From: a candidate division KSB1 bacterium
GTDB lineage: Bacteria; Zhuqueibacterota; Zhuqueibacteria; Thermofontimicrobiales; Thermofontimicrobiaceae
Assembly: GCA_034506395.1 (NCBI GenBank)
Contig: JAPDPQ010000019.1
Location: 41,863 to 105,862, forward strand
DNA: 64,000 nt
Reading direction: 5' to 3'
The notes below the pieces were generated by a model. That model was not told where the DNA came from, did not search any database, and saw only the letters and a list, made by a program, of their open reading frames with translations. A program made the translations under genes and the position numbers. The stretch's first letter is position 1. The number at the start of each line of letters is the position of its first letter. Positions 1 through 9,443 of the stretch are shown in pieces.

Positions 1-829
1 TTATAAAAAATTGGCTCTAATTTATCTCAATCAAATGAGAATGTCAAGCGATTTTTTAGCGGAGAGCAACAGTAATCTATGTTTATTAAGATTTCAGCTT
101 AATGATGCTATTGGATTCGTTGATACTCTTTAAGATGGATTGTCATAGCAGCAGGAAATTTTCTCTCTCCTTTTAATTGAAATTCTGTGCAATATTTTGC
201 AAATTGAGCTGCTAATTTTTGCATAGCAGGGCTTAAATTGGTTTTATTGCTTTGCTTTCCAAGTGCTATCTAATTGAAAATTTGAGGTTATTTTTTGTTA
301 TGCTTTTGGTATAATAATTGCCAATTTTTAAAGATCGAAAATTCAAAATAGGACACTAAAATCTTCATCATTCAGAGACTTCCCAATAGCTGCTTCGACA
401 ACATGATTCAGTCAACAAAGCATTTTTCCTCGAGAGGGGGTGATACGAAATATTCATCTGGTTATGAATGCTATTAATGTTTAGCAAATCGAGGCCATTG
501 TTATATGGGGTAAATAGCCTCGTTTCGGAGCGGCACATCGATGGTGATGAGCTACGGTTTTCTTTGGGATTATCTTGGAGGAAAGACGATCACTTATTCA
601 AACCACGCGGCTCGGCTGAAAGCAAACGATTCGGATTCAGATTCTTCGAATTTAGCCTGGAAATCAATCCTTACATCTAATACCACAATTGTTTGTTCGA
701 ACATTCAATATCCCAAGATTGAAACCGGTTGATTTTTGAGCGATGAAGGCAGCTCTGGATCGAGATAATTTGTGCTGACTCCATGAACTTAATTCTTTTC
801 AGCCATGCAATTTCAAGGAGGAAAAAATT
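1..829. other. AT-rich non-coding stretch upstream of the TonB receptor operon
   Basis: I see no convincing gene here. The first 420 bases are very AT-rich; a TATAAT sits at 310-315 but lacks a well-spaced -35 partner, so it is only a weak promoter candidate. From about 430 to 800 the base composition is more gene-like and there are two short overlapping open frames (468-680 and 541-732), but neither has a Shine-Dalgarno sequence or a recognisable product. I could not match a cobalamin riboswitch or another known leader motif. If 310-315 is a real -10 box, the receptor operon has a leader of about 500 nt. Confidence 0.5.
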
Positions 830-3808
830 ATGATGAAAATTTGGTCTATTATTATTTTGCTCCTGCTCATTCCGATGATCGGAATTGCCGGAGTCACTGG
901 CAAAATATCTGGCAAGGTAGTGGACAAGGAGACCGGCGATCCATTGCCTGGAGTCAATATCACTATTCAAGGGACGACCATGGGTGCAGCGACCAATTCG
1001 AACGGGGAATATTTCATCATCAACGTCCCAGTCGGCACTTATACGTTGGTCGCTTCGATGATCGGCTATAAGCGGGTGGAAAAAACCAATGTTCGGTCGG
1101 TCCAAGATCTAACCACCGTGGTCAATTTTCAACTGGAGAGCACAGTGATGGATTTGGGTGAAACTGTGACGATCACAGCCGAGCGCCCCATGGTCCGCAC
1201 CGATGCGACCGCCTCGACGCGCGAAGTCGAAGGGGATCGGGTAATGCTTTTACCCAAAGTGGATACATTTGAAAAGGCCATCAGTTTGCAGGCTGGAGTG
1301 GTTGGTAGCAATGTCCGCGGCGGTCGTGACACAGAATTAACCTACATGGTCGATGGAATGACCGTGGAAGATCCGCTCCAAGGCCGTGTCGGGGCAACGA
1401 TCAATCGAAACGCCGTCGCTGAAATTGTGCTCATGACTGGCGGTTTTAGCGCCGAGTACGGCCAGGCAATGTCAGGAGTCGTTAATCTGGTCACCAAAGA
1501 GGGCGGCAATAAATACAGTGGTCAACTCCGTTATACTACCGATGAGCCGTTCGATGAACGAACTTTCTCGGCGAACGATAATACATATGAATTGAGCTTC
1601 GGTGGACCAACCCCGTTCTTCCGTCCGTTGAAATTTTTCTTATCAAGCCGCGTTTTTACGACAGACTGCAAGGGCAGCAATGCCCAAGGGGATAATCCAG
1701 GCCCAGGGTATAAGGTATTGGATCCAGCGGGCAATAATCTGGGATGGTATCCGCATAACTCTGAACAGCAGTACAGCATGCAACTGAAGCTCACCTATAA
1801 CTTCACGCCAGATATGAAACTGACCTTCGGCGGTTTCAAGTCTCGCGATCAATGGGATTTTTATGACTGGGGTTGGCGCTACACTACTGATTCGACCGGT
1901 TATGATGCGTTTGGCTGGTCGCTTACACCCAGCACGAGCATGTTAGATCATTATCATTCGCGAATGTTGGAAAGCTCCCAATACAAACTCACCTGGACCC
2001 ATACATTAAGCAGCAAGACGTTTTACACGGCGAATATCACCTATTTTAACAATTACGATAATACCGCCAAACGCGAGCTGCGCGAGCAAAAAGATCGGTT
2101 CTTGTCGCTCTTCGAAAACTGGTGGGAAGATTTTCGGTTCATCCCGATTGAGAACCGGGATAGCGATGGAGATGGCGTGTGGGATCAATTCTCCTATCGT
2201 CAAAACGGCGCATCCAATACGCCGCGATTCCCCTGGGGCAATCCTTATGGGATCTCCAACGTTTTTGTTGGCGGCGGCGATACGCGGCTGGGAGCTCGAC
2301 TCTATAAGAGCCAATATTTGGCGACCAAATGGGATTTTGTCAGCCAGGTGACGGTGAACCATCAGATCAAATTCGGATTTGAATATTTCACGCACACGAT
2401 GGAGAAAAATTATAACTCGCTACCCTGGGATCCAGTGCCATTTCAGGACATCTATAAATACGAGCCAAAGACCGGAGCAGTTTACTTGTTGGACAAAATG
2501 GAATGGCGCGGACTGGTGGTGAATGCTGGACTTAGACTGGACTATATTGATCCCCAGGCGCGAGTTCGGGTTGACGTACTAAATACCAGCCCGGATGCCC
2601 CATGGACTGATGCCAAGGTGAAATGGCAGTTGAGCCCTCGATTGGGAATCTCCCATCCAATTTCTGAGAAAACTGTGATGCACTTCAATTATGGGTGGTT
2701 CTTCGAAGAGCCGCGCTTCAACAGTTTGTACGACTTTGTGGTGATGCCGCCTCAATTGCTCCGACGAGGCAATCAATACCTGGGCAATCCCAATCTGGAA
2801 GCACAGAAAACCAAAGCTTGGGAGTTTGGCGCTGCGCATCAAATCACCAATAATCTTAGCTTGGACATTACTGGATATTACAAAGACATGTACGACGTGG
2901 AAGGCATTCGCTTCGTGCCAGCCATCCCCAATACCTATTCGGTGTTCACCAATTCCGAGTACGGCAAAGCTTATGGGATCGAGTTCACGTTGAAAAAGCG
3001 ATATAGCGACAATTTCAGCTTTGATTTGAACTACACCCTGGCTTGGGCGCGAGGCACCAGCTCCAACCAGTTGCAACATTATCAATTAGTGACCAACGGC
3101 CCACCTGATCCTTACACGGGTCAAATGAAGGTCTATCCGCAACTGGATTATTGGTTGGATTTCGACCAGCGGCACACTGCGAACTTTGTGTTCGATTATC
3201 GCTTGCCAGAAAATGCTGGGCCGACGCTGTTCGGCTATCATGTCTTGGAAAATTTTGGTTTGAATCTAATCTGGCGTTATCATAGTGGTCGTCCCTATAC
3301 GCGAGAAGACAGCCGCGGTAATCAATTGGGTGATTTTAATGGCGCTCGGCAGCCGTGGTACATGCGAACCGATGCCCGGATCAATCGAGATTTTACGATC
3401 CTGGGGGTGAACACCTCGCTATTTGCTGAGATCGAAAATCTATTCAATGAGCGGCGAGCAACAGCAGTTTATGCACGCACTGGCAGCGCTTATTGGAACG
3501 GAATCGTTTATCCCAAAGGCTCTAGCACTTTCTACGAAGGGACTCCTCAATATGACGTCAATGCAGATGTGGGCATCAAAGAATGGGATCCCCAGCCGTT
3601 CAATGAAAAAGGCTTACGGCAACAGCTCGATCCAGTGGATTTGAATGGCGACGGCGACTTCGATGATATCATTGGTGCCAATGATGGCAAGGTTACTCCA
3701 GAGGAATATTACAACGCTTATTTGCGATACATCAATGATTCGTATCGTCGTAAGACCAATTTCATGCGCGGACGCCGGATCTGGATCGGTTTCCAGCTCT
3801 ATTTCTAA
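830..3808 (+). CDS. TonB-dependent outer-membrane receptor with N-terminal carboxypeptidase-regulatory-like domain
   Basis: This 992-residue protein should form a 22-strand outer-membrane barrel that imports a ligand with TonB energy; the substrate is unknown. A signal peptide (about residues 1-22) is followed by a carboxypeptidase-regulatory-like Ig domain (about 24-105, with the typical GKVVDKETGDPLPGVNI opening), a plug domain (about 130-240, motif VDGMTVEDP) and the barrel, ending in an aromatic residue (QLYF) as outer-membrane proteins do. The start has an AAGGAGG at 815-821. Two acidic loops resemble calcium-binding sites: DSDGDGVWD near residue 445 and DLNGDGDFDD near residue 940. It is the first gene of an operon with an exported sorting-domain protein and a PorV-like protein. 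SusC-like and Oar-like receptors share this layout; I cannot choose between them. Confidence 0.9.
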   Translation: MMKIWSIIILLLLIPMIGIAGVTGKISGKVVDKETGDPLPGVNITIQGTTMGAATNSNGEYFIINVPVGTYTLVASMIGYKRVEKTNVRSVQDLTTVVNFQLESTVMDLGETVTITAERPMVRTDATASTREVEGDRVMLLPKVDTFEKAISLQAGVVGSNVRGGRDTELTYMVDGMTVEDPLQGRVGATINRNAVAEIVLMTGGFSAEYGQAMSGVVNLVTKEGGNKYSGQLRYTTDEPFDERTFSANDNTYELSFGGPTPFFRPLKFFLSSRVFTTDCKGSNAQGDNPGPGYKVLDPAGNNLGWYPHNSEQQYSMQLKLTYNFTPDMKLTFGGFKSRDQWDFYDWGWRYTTDSTGYDAFGWSLTPSTSMLDHYHSRMLESSQYKLTWTHTLSSKTFYTANITYFNNYDNTAKRELREQKDRFLSLFENWWEDFRFIPIENRDSDGDGVWDQFSYRQNGASNTPRFPWGNPYGISNVFVGGGDTRLGARLYKSQYLATKWDFVSQVTVNHQIKFGFEYFTHTMEKNYNSLPWDPVPFQDIYKYEPKTGAVYLLDKMEWRGLVVNAGLRLDYIDPQARVRVDVLNTSPDAPWTDAKVKWQLSPRLGISHPISEKTVMHFNYGWFFEEPRFNSLYDFVVMPPQLLRRGNQYLGNPNLEAQKTKAWEFGAAHQITNNLSLDITGYYKDMYDVEGIRFVPAIPNTYSVFTNSEYGKAYGIEFTLKKRYSDNFSFDLNYTLAWARGTSSNQLQHYQLVTNGPPDPYTGQMKVYPQLDYWLDFDQRHTANFVFDYRLPENAGPTLFGYHVLENFGLNLIWRYHSGRPYTREDSRGNQLGDFNGARQPWYMRTDARINRDFTILGVNTSLFAEIENLFNERRATAVYARTGSAYWNGIVYPKGSSTFYEGTPQYDVNADVGIKEWDPQPFNEKGLRQQLDPVDLNGDGDFDDIIGANDGKVTPEEYYNAYLRYINDSYRRKTNFMRGRRIWIGFQLYF

Positions 3809-3877
3809 CGGACTGCTCACGGGAGGTTTTCTCTTCCGTAATTAATAAATCATAAATTACTTTATGGAGGTGAGAGG

Positions 3878-6631
3878 ATGAAGCAAAACTCTCGATTATG
3901 GTCAATCCTAATCATTCTTATAATGACCGGAGCCGTTATGGGTGCTTCCACGGCAGCGGCAGCAACCAAGACCGGCACGGCGAAAAATTCATTATGGAAA
4001 GCAACCTATCCAGATAACATGTTTGATTTGCGCTACCACGATGTCGGCCAGCTCTACCTTCCCATTACAAATTTCGGCATTCATGGTCATGAGGTGAGCA
4101 CTGGTAGCGCTGGCGGTATTTGGCCGAAGGGTTCTGGGCAGGCGTATATTTTCGGTGCTGGCATCTGGATCGGCGCAATTAAAAATGGCAAAAAACTGGT
4201 ATCGGTCGGATATAACCCCAACAGTGGTCAGAGCGAACTGGTCCCTGGCTTTGAGCTTGATCCGACCCATAATTATAACTTCAACAATACTGGCGTTCGG
4301 GTATTGCTGAGCACCGACTATCCCGATCGGTTTCTGGCGGAAGGAATGCCCGAATGGCCCTTTGGTTACTATAATCCTGATCCAGATGGCAATCCTGAAA
4401 CCAATGATGCCGATACCGTGAAAACCTGGGCCGAGGCTGGCGAGGGTTATAAGCCGGTTACCGTCTCGGTTCAGGACAGTTATGCCTGGTTTAGTGATGT
4501 CGATCAAACATATAAATTCGATGCCAGCGCGGACATTTTAGGAGTTCACGTGATCCAAACTGGGTATGCCTGGAATTACTTTTTCAACCAGGATTTTGTA
4601 TTTTTATCATACGATATCATCAATGCATCCAATGACGAGCTGAAGAATATGTATTTGGCGGTGACCTGTGACCCCGATATTGGCGATGCAGGGGATGATA
4701 TGGTTGGCTTTGATGAATCGCGTAATATGGCCTATGTTTATGACAATGATGGCAAGGAATCGGGGTGGTCAACCCCGCCCGGCTATCTGGGTTATGTTTT
4801 CTTGGAGAGCCCGATTGATCCGAATACGGGACAGCAATTGGGCTTAACCGCGTTCCGCATCTTCACCATTGATGTCGACCCGGGGACTGACGTGGAACGC
4901 TATGACGTAATCAGCGCCAATGGGACGTTTGATGTGGATACCAGCCCAGCCGACAAGCGGTTCAGCATGCCCACTGGGCCATTTACTTTGAAGCCTGGGG
5001 AATCCGCTCGCGTTGTAGTGGGAATCATTTGCGCCAAGGATAAACGATCGTTAGAGATCGCCTGCGATCTTGCTCAGCAGATGTACGATTTGGGGTGGGT
5101 GAGCCCAGCACCTCCAGCAGAACCAAAACTGACGCTGATCCCTGGACCTGGGAAAGTCACCATTCGATGGGATAATAAAGCTGAAAATTCGATCGACCCG
5201 GTCTCTGGTGAGCGCGACTTCGAAGGTTATCGCCTTTACAAGAGCCGAACTGGGATCGGCCCGTTGGGCAATTGGAAGGTCGCAGATCCGACCACCGAAT
5301 GGCAGTTGATCGGCCAGTGGGACTTGGCCGATGGCATCACCAAAAATCAGCCAATTAACCCGCTGGATCTATATGATGATGCTCATCCGAATGACAAATA
5401 TTTGGGCGACGATACCGGTCTGGTGCATGAATATGTGGACGAGGATGTGATCGATGGTGTCGAATACCACTATGCCATCACTTCGTACGATCGGGGTAAT
5501 GAAGCGATCCGTAGCATCGAGTGCGGACTCATTCTGGGGCAAAATCGAGCCTCGATCCGACCAGGATTTTTCACCATGGGCTATGAGAAGGCAAAAGTAT
5601 TGAACGTCACCCACGCTGTGAGCAGCGGCACAACTGCTGCGCCACCGAAAGTCGCCATCGTTCCCACTCTGATGGACCAAGTCATCGATGCACGCTATGA
5701 GATCAGCTTCAGCTATGTGGGAACCACCAAAACCTTCACGGTCACAAATCTGAACGATAACTCGATTGTTGTTGATAAATCGACTCAGCTCACCGGTGAT
5801 ACCTACTTTAACGGTGTTGTCCTCACGCTCAATGACGTCCCTGCTGGGAATTTTGTCTCTGGCGGATGGGTTGGTACACCGAATACGAATTGGGAAATCG
5901 TTAATATTAAACCGATCGTGAAAGTGCCCCATGATTATGAAATCCGCTTCACCCAGGAAGGCACAGCATCGTTGCCAGCGCAACTTGTTCTGCCCTTTGA
6001 GGTCTGGCGAATTGATCTGGATGGCGCATATAGAGCAAAGAGCCTGTTCTTCCAGGATAATCCCAGCGATCCAGCCGATAAAAAAGGCAAGCTCAGCAAT
6101 GGCGATATCATTAAAGTGATGGAGGATTATGTGGATTACATCACTGGGGCTAAAAAAACGGGTTTTACGTTCCAGTTTGAAGTCCGTATTCCCGAAGCGG
6201 CAGTCGACCCCGTTCCTGGCACTGTGTTTAAATTTATGCTATCCAAACCGTACAGTCCCAAAGATAAATATCAATTCGAGACCGTAGCCGAAAAGATCAA
6301 TCCCAAGAAGGAACAGTTGAAAAATATTAAGGTCGTGCCTAACCCCTATATCGTGCGCAACACTTGGGAGCGCAGCGGCGATTATGCTCGTTTGATGTTC
6401 ATCAATCTTCCCGAGGAATACGTAATTCGAATTTACACCCTCTCGGGAGACCATGTGCGCACCATCGATTCGAAGACCGCTGCAGCGGATAATCTGGAGA
6501 CTGGCCCAGGGTGGGTCTTTTGGAATCTTTTGACCCATAACGACCAAAAGGTTGTCCCCGGTGTTTACCTATTCCATATTGAAGCTCCTGGAATTGGGGA
6601 TCACATTGGGAAGTTTGCGATTGTCAGGTAA
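3878..6631 (+). CDS. large secreted protein with fibronectin-III-like region and C-terminal sorting domain
   Basis: This 917-residue protein has a signal peptide (about residues 1-28) and no transmembrane segment after it, so it is exported. Around residues 410-560 there is a fibronectin type III-like segment (GPGKVTIRWDNKA, then FEGYRLYKS). The last 85 residues form a FlgD-Ig/type IX-like sorting domain: VVPNPY, then RIYTLSGDHVRTI, then the end GVYLFHIEAPG and KFAIVR. The start is preceded by GGAGGTGAGAGG ending just before the ATG at 3878. It lies 69 bases after the TonB receptor and 58 bases before the PorV-like gene, so the three are likely co-transcribed and the product may be a surface partner of the receptor. 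Its function beyond that is not recognisable. Confidence 0.8.
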   Translation: MKQNSRLWSILIILIMTGAVMGASTAAAATKTGTAKNSLWKATYPDNMFDLRYHDVGQLYLPITNFGIHGHEVSTGSAGGIWPKGSGQAYIFGAGIWIGAIKNGKKLVSVGYNPNSGQSELVPGFELDPTHNYNFNNTGVRVLLSTDYPDRFLAEGMPEWPFGYYNPDPDGNPETNDADTVKTWAEAGEGYKPVTVSVQDSYAWFSDVDQTYKFDASADILGVHVIQTGYAWNYFFNQDFVFLSYDIINASNDELKNMYLAVTCDPDIGDAGDDMVGFDESRNMAYVYDNDGKESGWSTPPGYLGYVFLESPIDPNTGQQLGLTAFRIFTIDVDPGTDVERYDVISANGTFDVDTSPADKRFSMPTGPFTLKPGESARVVVGIICAKDKRSLEIACDLAQQMYDLGWVSPAPPAEPKLTLIPGPGKVTIRWDNKAENSIDPVSGERDFEGYRLYKSRTGIGPLGNWKVADPTTEWQLIGQWDLADGITKNQPINPLDLYDDAHPNDKYLGDDTGLVHEYVDEDVIDGVEYHYAITSYDRGNEAIRSIECGLILGQNRASIRPGFFTMGYEKAKVLNVTHAVSSGTTAAPPKVAIVPTLMDQVIDARYEISFSYVGTTKTFTVTNLNDNSIVVDKSTQLTGDTYFNGVVLTLNDVPAGNFVSGGWVGTPNTNWEIVNIKPIVKVPHDYEIRFTQEGTASLPAQLVLPFEVWRIDLDGAYRAKSLFFQDNPSDPADKKGKLSNGDIIKVMEDYVDYITGAKKTGFTFQFEVRIPEAAVDPVPGTVFKFMLSKPYSPKDKYQFETVAEKINPKKEQLKNIKVVPNPYIVRNTWERSGDYARLMFINLPEEYVIRIYTLSGDHVRTIDSKTAAADNLETGPGWVFWNLLTHNDQKVVPGVYLFHIEAPGIGDHIGKFAIVR

Positions 6632-6689
6632 CCCTGGCGTGACGCCATGATTGGATGAATAGCTCGATTATCGAGGAGGATACAAAAAT

Positions 6690-7703
6690 ATGAGAAAAAT
6701 AATCGTGATGATATTGGCCATCAGCCTGATAGGTTCTGGACTGTTGCAGGCGCAATTTTCAAAGCGAGGCACTTCCGGAGCTCAGTTTTTAAAGCTGGGC
6801 GTTGGTGCCAGGGCTCAAGCAATGGGTGGCGCCTTCACCGCGTTAGCCAACGACGCGTCGGCGCTGTATTGGAATCCAGCGGGCATCGCTCGAATCCCAA
6901 ACAATGAATTGATCTTCGCCTATACCGATTGGATTGCAGATATCAATCATGCCTATTTTGGCTTCGTTTATAACGCAGGCCAAATTGGCAGTTTTGGGGT
7001 GAGCTTGACCTCCGTCTCCATGGGACAAATGGAAATCACCACGCCAGAAGAACCTCAAGGAACAGGCAATTTTTTCAATGCCTCTGACCTCGCTTTCGGA
7101 ATAACCTATGCTCGGAACATGACCGATCGGTTCTCTTTCGGAATTCAACTGAAATTGATCTCTGAGTCGATCTGGGATATGAACGCCTTCGGTTGGGCCT
7201 TCGATATCGGGACAATGTACGACGTAGGTTTGGGAGGCTTGAAATTGGCGATGAACATGGCCAACTTCGGGCCAGAGCTGCATTTCACCGGTGCTGGGCT
7301 GCTCACCCAGTTCAATAAGTTCCCAGAAGCCGGGAATGTCGCCCCAGTGAACGTCTATTATGACACCGATCAATATCCACTGCCGATGACATTTCGGCTG
7401 GCCCTCGGCTATGCTTGGGATCCTTTCGGAGATCAGGTGAATGTGACCGAATGCGTCGAGTTCGTCAAAACCAATGACCGCGCCGAAGCTTTGATCGTCG
7501 GAGCCGAAACTTCATTGATGGACCTGTTCTTCGTCCGTCTCGGGCTAAATGCAACACCTGATGACGAAAGCGAAGAAGGGCTATCGGCAGGAGCTGGCCT
7601 TCGATTGAATCTTGGCTCTTATAAAGGCACATTTGATTATGCATTCACCGATTTCGGCCGGCTACAAGGCATCCATCGTTTCTCGATCGGACTTTCGTTC
7701 TGA
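6690..7703 (+). CDS. PorV/PorQ-like outer-membrane beta-barrel protein (UPF0164-like)
   Basis: This 337-residue protein has a signal peptide (about 1-21) and then the family's hallmark segment GARAQAMGGAFTA followed by ANDASALYWNPAG, typical of PorV/PorQ/UPF0164 proteins. It ends RFSIGLSF, a C-terminal aromatic beta strand fitting an outer-membrane barrel. In Bacteroidetes PorV is the shuttle protein that carries type IX substrates to the attachment complex; the presence next door of a substrate with an NPY-type sorting domain fits such a role, but that is inference. An AGGAGG lies 8-14 bases before the ATG. It is the last gene of the operon that starts with the TonB receptor. Confidence 0.85.
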   Translation: MRKIIVMILAISLIGSGLLQAQFSKRGTSGAQFLKLGVGARAQAMGGAFTALANDASALYWNPAGIARIPNNELIFAYTDWIADINHAYFGFVYNAGQIGSFGVSLTSVSMGQMEITTPEEPQGTGNFFNASDLAFGITYARNMTDRFSFGIQLKLISESIWDMNAFGWAFDIGTMYDVGLGGLKLAMNMANFGPELHFTGAGLLTQFNKFPEAGNVAPVNVYYDTDQYPLPMTFRLALGYAWDPFGDQVNVTECVEFVKTNDRAEALIVGAETSLMDLFFVRLGLNATPDDESEEGLSAGAGLRLNLGSYKGTFDYAFTDFGRLQGIHRFSIGLSF

Positions 7704-7713
7704 TCAAAATTCC

Positions 7714-7752
7714 AGAAGGGTTACCAAATTTTTTACATTTGGTAACCCTTCT
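7714..7752. terminator. bidirectional hairpin between convergent genes, overlapping the end of the radical SAM gene
   Basis: A perfect 16-bp stem (AGAAGGGTTACCAAAT at 7714-7729 against 7737-7752) encloses a 7-base loop. The right arm encodes the last residues (REKGYQM) of the minus-strand radical SAM protein, whose stop is at 7733-7735. The T-tracts on both sides are weak, so it could also act as an mRNA-end stabiliser. Confidence 0.75.
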
Positions 7753-9421
7753 CTCTCAATTCCTGCCATTTTCGAAATATGTTGCTCTTGCTAAACCCAG
7801 CCAAGAATCGTTCGATTAAAACTTGATTCACTTCATAGTTCAACCACTCGTATTCATATCGCCTTCCCATTCCTTTACGCAGCACCAGACCCCTCAATCG
7901 AAACCGCGAGAGCAACTCATCGAGCAACAACCGACCGATCTCATCGGGCTTGAGCTTTCGCTCAGCTATCAGCAGACCACCCGCATAGCGGAATCCATGG
8001 GCAGCTAAATCAGCATGATCGATCGAGCCACCAGAACCGAGCCAATGCTTGAGGAAATTGACCGCTCGGATCAATCGAAATAGCGTGACCAAATCGGTTC
8101 GAGAAAAATGTTCAGTTTCAACCGGGAGCGCGGTCGAGCGATATAGCAGCAAATCAACTCCAGAAATATAGCCTTTCCTCACGCAGTTCTCAAATGTCAG
8201 AGCCCCAGGTGGCGGATAGAAAATGCTGGGACCGATTACCACCGGAAGATCGGCTAAAAACAGAATATCCGCCAACATCTGATCCAGCGTATCCTCTGGC
8301 AGGCCAAGGATCAAATAGGCGACGACCTTCAATCCATAGTGTTGTGCCCAAAAAACCACTTTGGAAAAATGCTGATATGATTGGTGTCGCGTGATCTCCT
8401 GCTGGACCTTGGGGCTGCCGCTCACCAGCGGGATATTGAGCCATTCAAATCCCGCAGCTTTCATGATTCGGACCAGATCCTCATCCAACGAATCGGCCAG
8501 CACCCCATTCATCGCTGACAGTTTGAGCGGATAGCCGGAAAAGCGATCGATTACCTTCTGAAACAACTGCTTCGCCCGCTCGCGATCGGCAGTCAGATGG
8601 TCATCTTCGAAGTCAAAGTGGCGAATGCCGTTTTTTATTCCCAATTCTATCTCATCGAGCACCCGATCAACCGAGCGAAATCGGACCCTTTTGCCCATCA
8701 CTTTGGCGATCGAGCAGAAATTGCAATTTTTAGGGCAGCCGCGCGAAGTAATCAACATCGCCATCTTCTCGTTCTGGGTTAGCACGGGAAGATCATCAAG
8801 ATTTTCAATATAAGTTCGGATAGGATTGACGAAAATCTTCCCATCATCCTTATACGCCAAACCATCAATGGCTTTCAATGCACCTGGGTTATTACTGATC
8901 AGGGCTGCGATCAGCTTGAGCACTCGCTCTTCTCCTTCGCCAAGGATTGCAAAATCGAAATAGCCTGATTTCAACACCTCGATTGGCGCGGCTGTGACAT
9001 GATGCCCCCCAGCTACAATAGGAACCTCAGGAAAAACCGCCTTGCACAATCGCGCCGTCTCTAATGCGGTATTAAAATAAGGGGTGAAATTGCAGGAAAT
9101 CCCCACCAGATCAGGCTGATAATCGCGAATCCGCTGAGCAATCTGATCAAAATTTAGACCGAAATGCCGATAATGAGTGAACAGCTTAAAGGGACTCAGG
9201 TCATTGGGATGGTAATAAGATTTCAGATGAGCGAGTGGTTTAGGAACAGGAATGGTGTGCTTTTGAGGGCTGGCTAAGCAATCCAGCAGATGAGTCTCAA
9301 AGCCGGCCCGATCGAGCATCGCCTGAATATATTTTAACCCGAGCGGTTGCTGCCGAATCTCCGTTTGATAGAAATCCTGAATCGGCGGATTGATAAGTAG
9401 GATTTTCTTGATCGGATCCAT
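7733..9421 (-). CDS. B12-binding domain radical SAM protein
   Basis: The 562-residue product starts MDPIKKILLINPP, the usual opening of a cobalamin-binding Rossmann domain (about 1-160, with DLVGISCNFTPYF and VPIVAGGHHVTAAP). The radical SAM core follows with the iron-sulfur cysteines C229, C233 and C236 in RGCPKNCNFC. Proteins of this class B type carry out methylations or other radical reactions on lipids, cofactors or peptides; the substrate cannot be read from sequence. I chose the ATG at 9421 rather than the upstream TTG at 9457, because the latter overlaps the preceding mannosidase gene, whose stop is 22 bases upstream of this ATG. The two are probably co-transcribed. Confidence 0.85.
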   Translation of the reverse strand: MDPIKKILLINPPIQDFYQTEIRQQPLGLKYIQAMLDRAGFETHLLDCLASPQKHTIPVPKPLAHLKSYYHPNDLSPFKLFTHYRHFGLNFDQIAQRIRDYQPDLVGISCNFTPYFNTALETARLCKAVFPEVPIVAGGHHVTAAPIEVLKSGYFDFAILGEGEERVLKLIAALISNNPGALKAIDGLAYKDDGKIFVNPIRTYIENLDDLPVLTQNEKMAMLITSRGCPKNCNFCSIAKVMGKRVRFRSVDRVLDEIELGIKNGIRHFDFEDDHLTADRERAKQLFQKVIDRFSGYPLKLSAMNGVLADSLDEDLVRIMKAAGFEWLNIPLVSGSPKVQQEITRHQSYQHFSKVVFWAQHYGLKVVAYLILGLPEDTLDQMLADILFLADLPVVIGPSIFYPPPGALTFENCVRKGYISGVDLLLYRSTALPVETEHFSRTDLVTLFRLIRAVNFLKHWLGSGGSIDHADLAAHGFRYAGGLLIAERKLKPDEIGRLLLDELLSRFRLRGLVLRKGMGRRYEYEWLNYEVNQVLIERFLAGFSKSNIFRKWQELREKGYQM

Positions 9422-9443
9422 ACCAAAGTTGCTCTGAACTGAA

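Noticed and set aside
468..732. Two short overlapping open frames upstream of the TonB receptor as possible small genes
   Set aside because: Neither has a ribosome-binding site, a recognisable product or a conserved signal, and they overlap each other in different frames.
1..829. Possible cobalamin or other riboswitch leading the TonB receptor
   Set aside because: I could not find the conserved boxes of a cobalamin riboswitch or of another known class.
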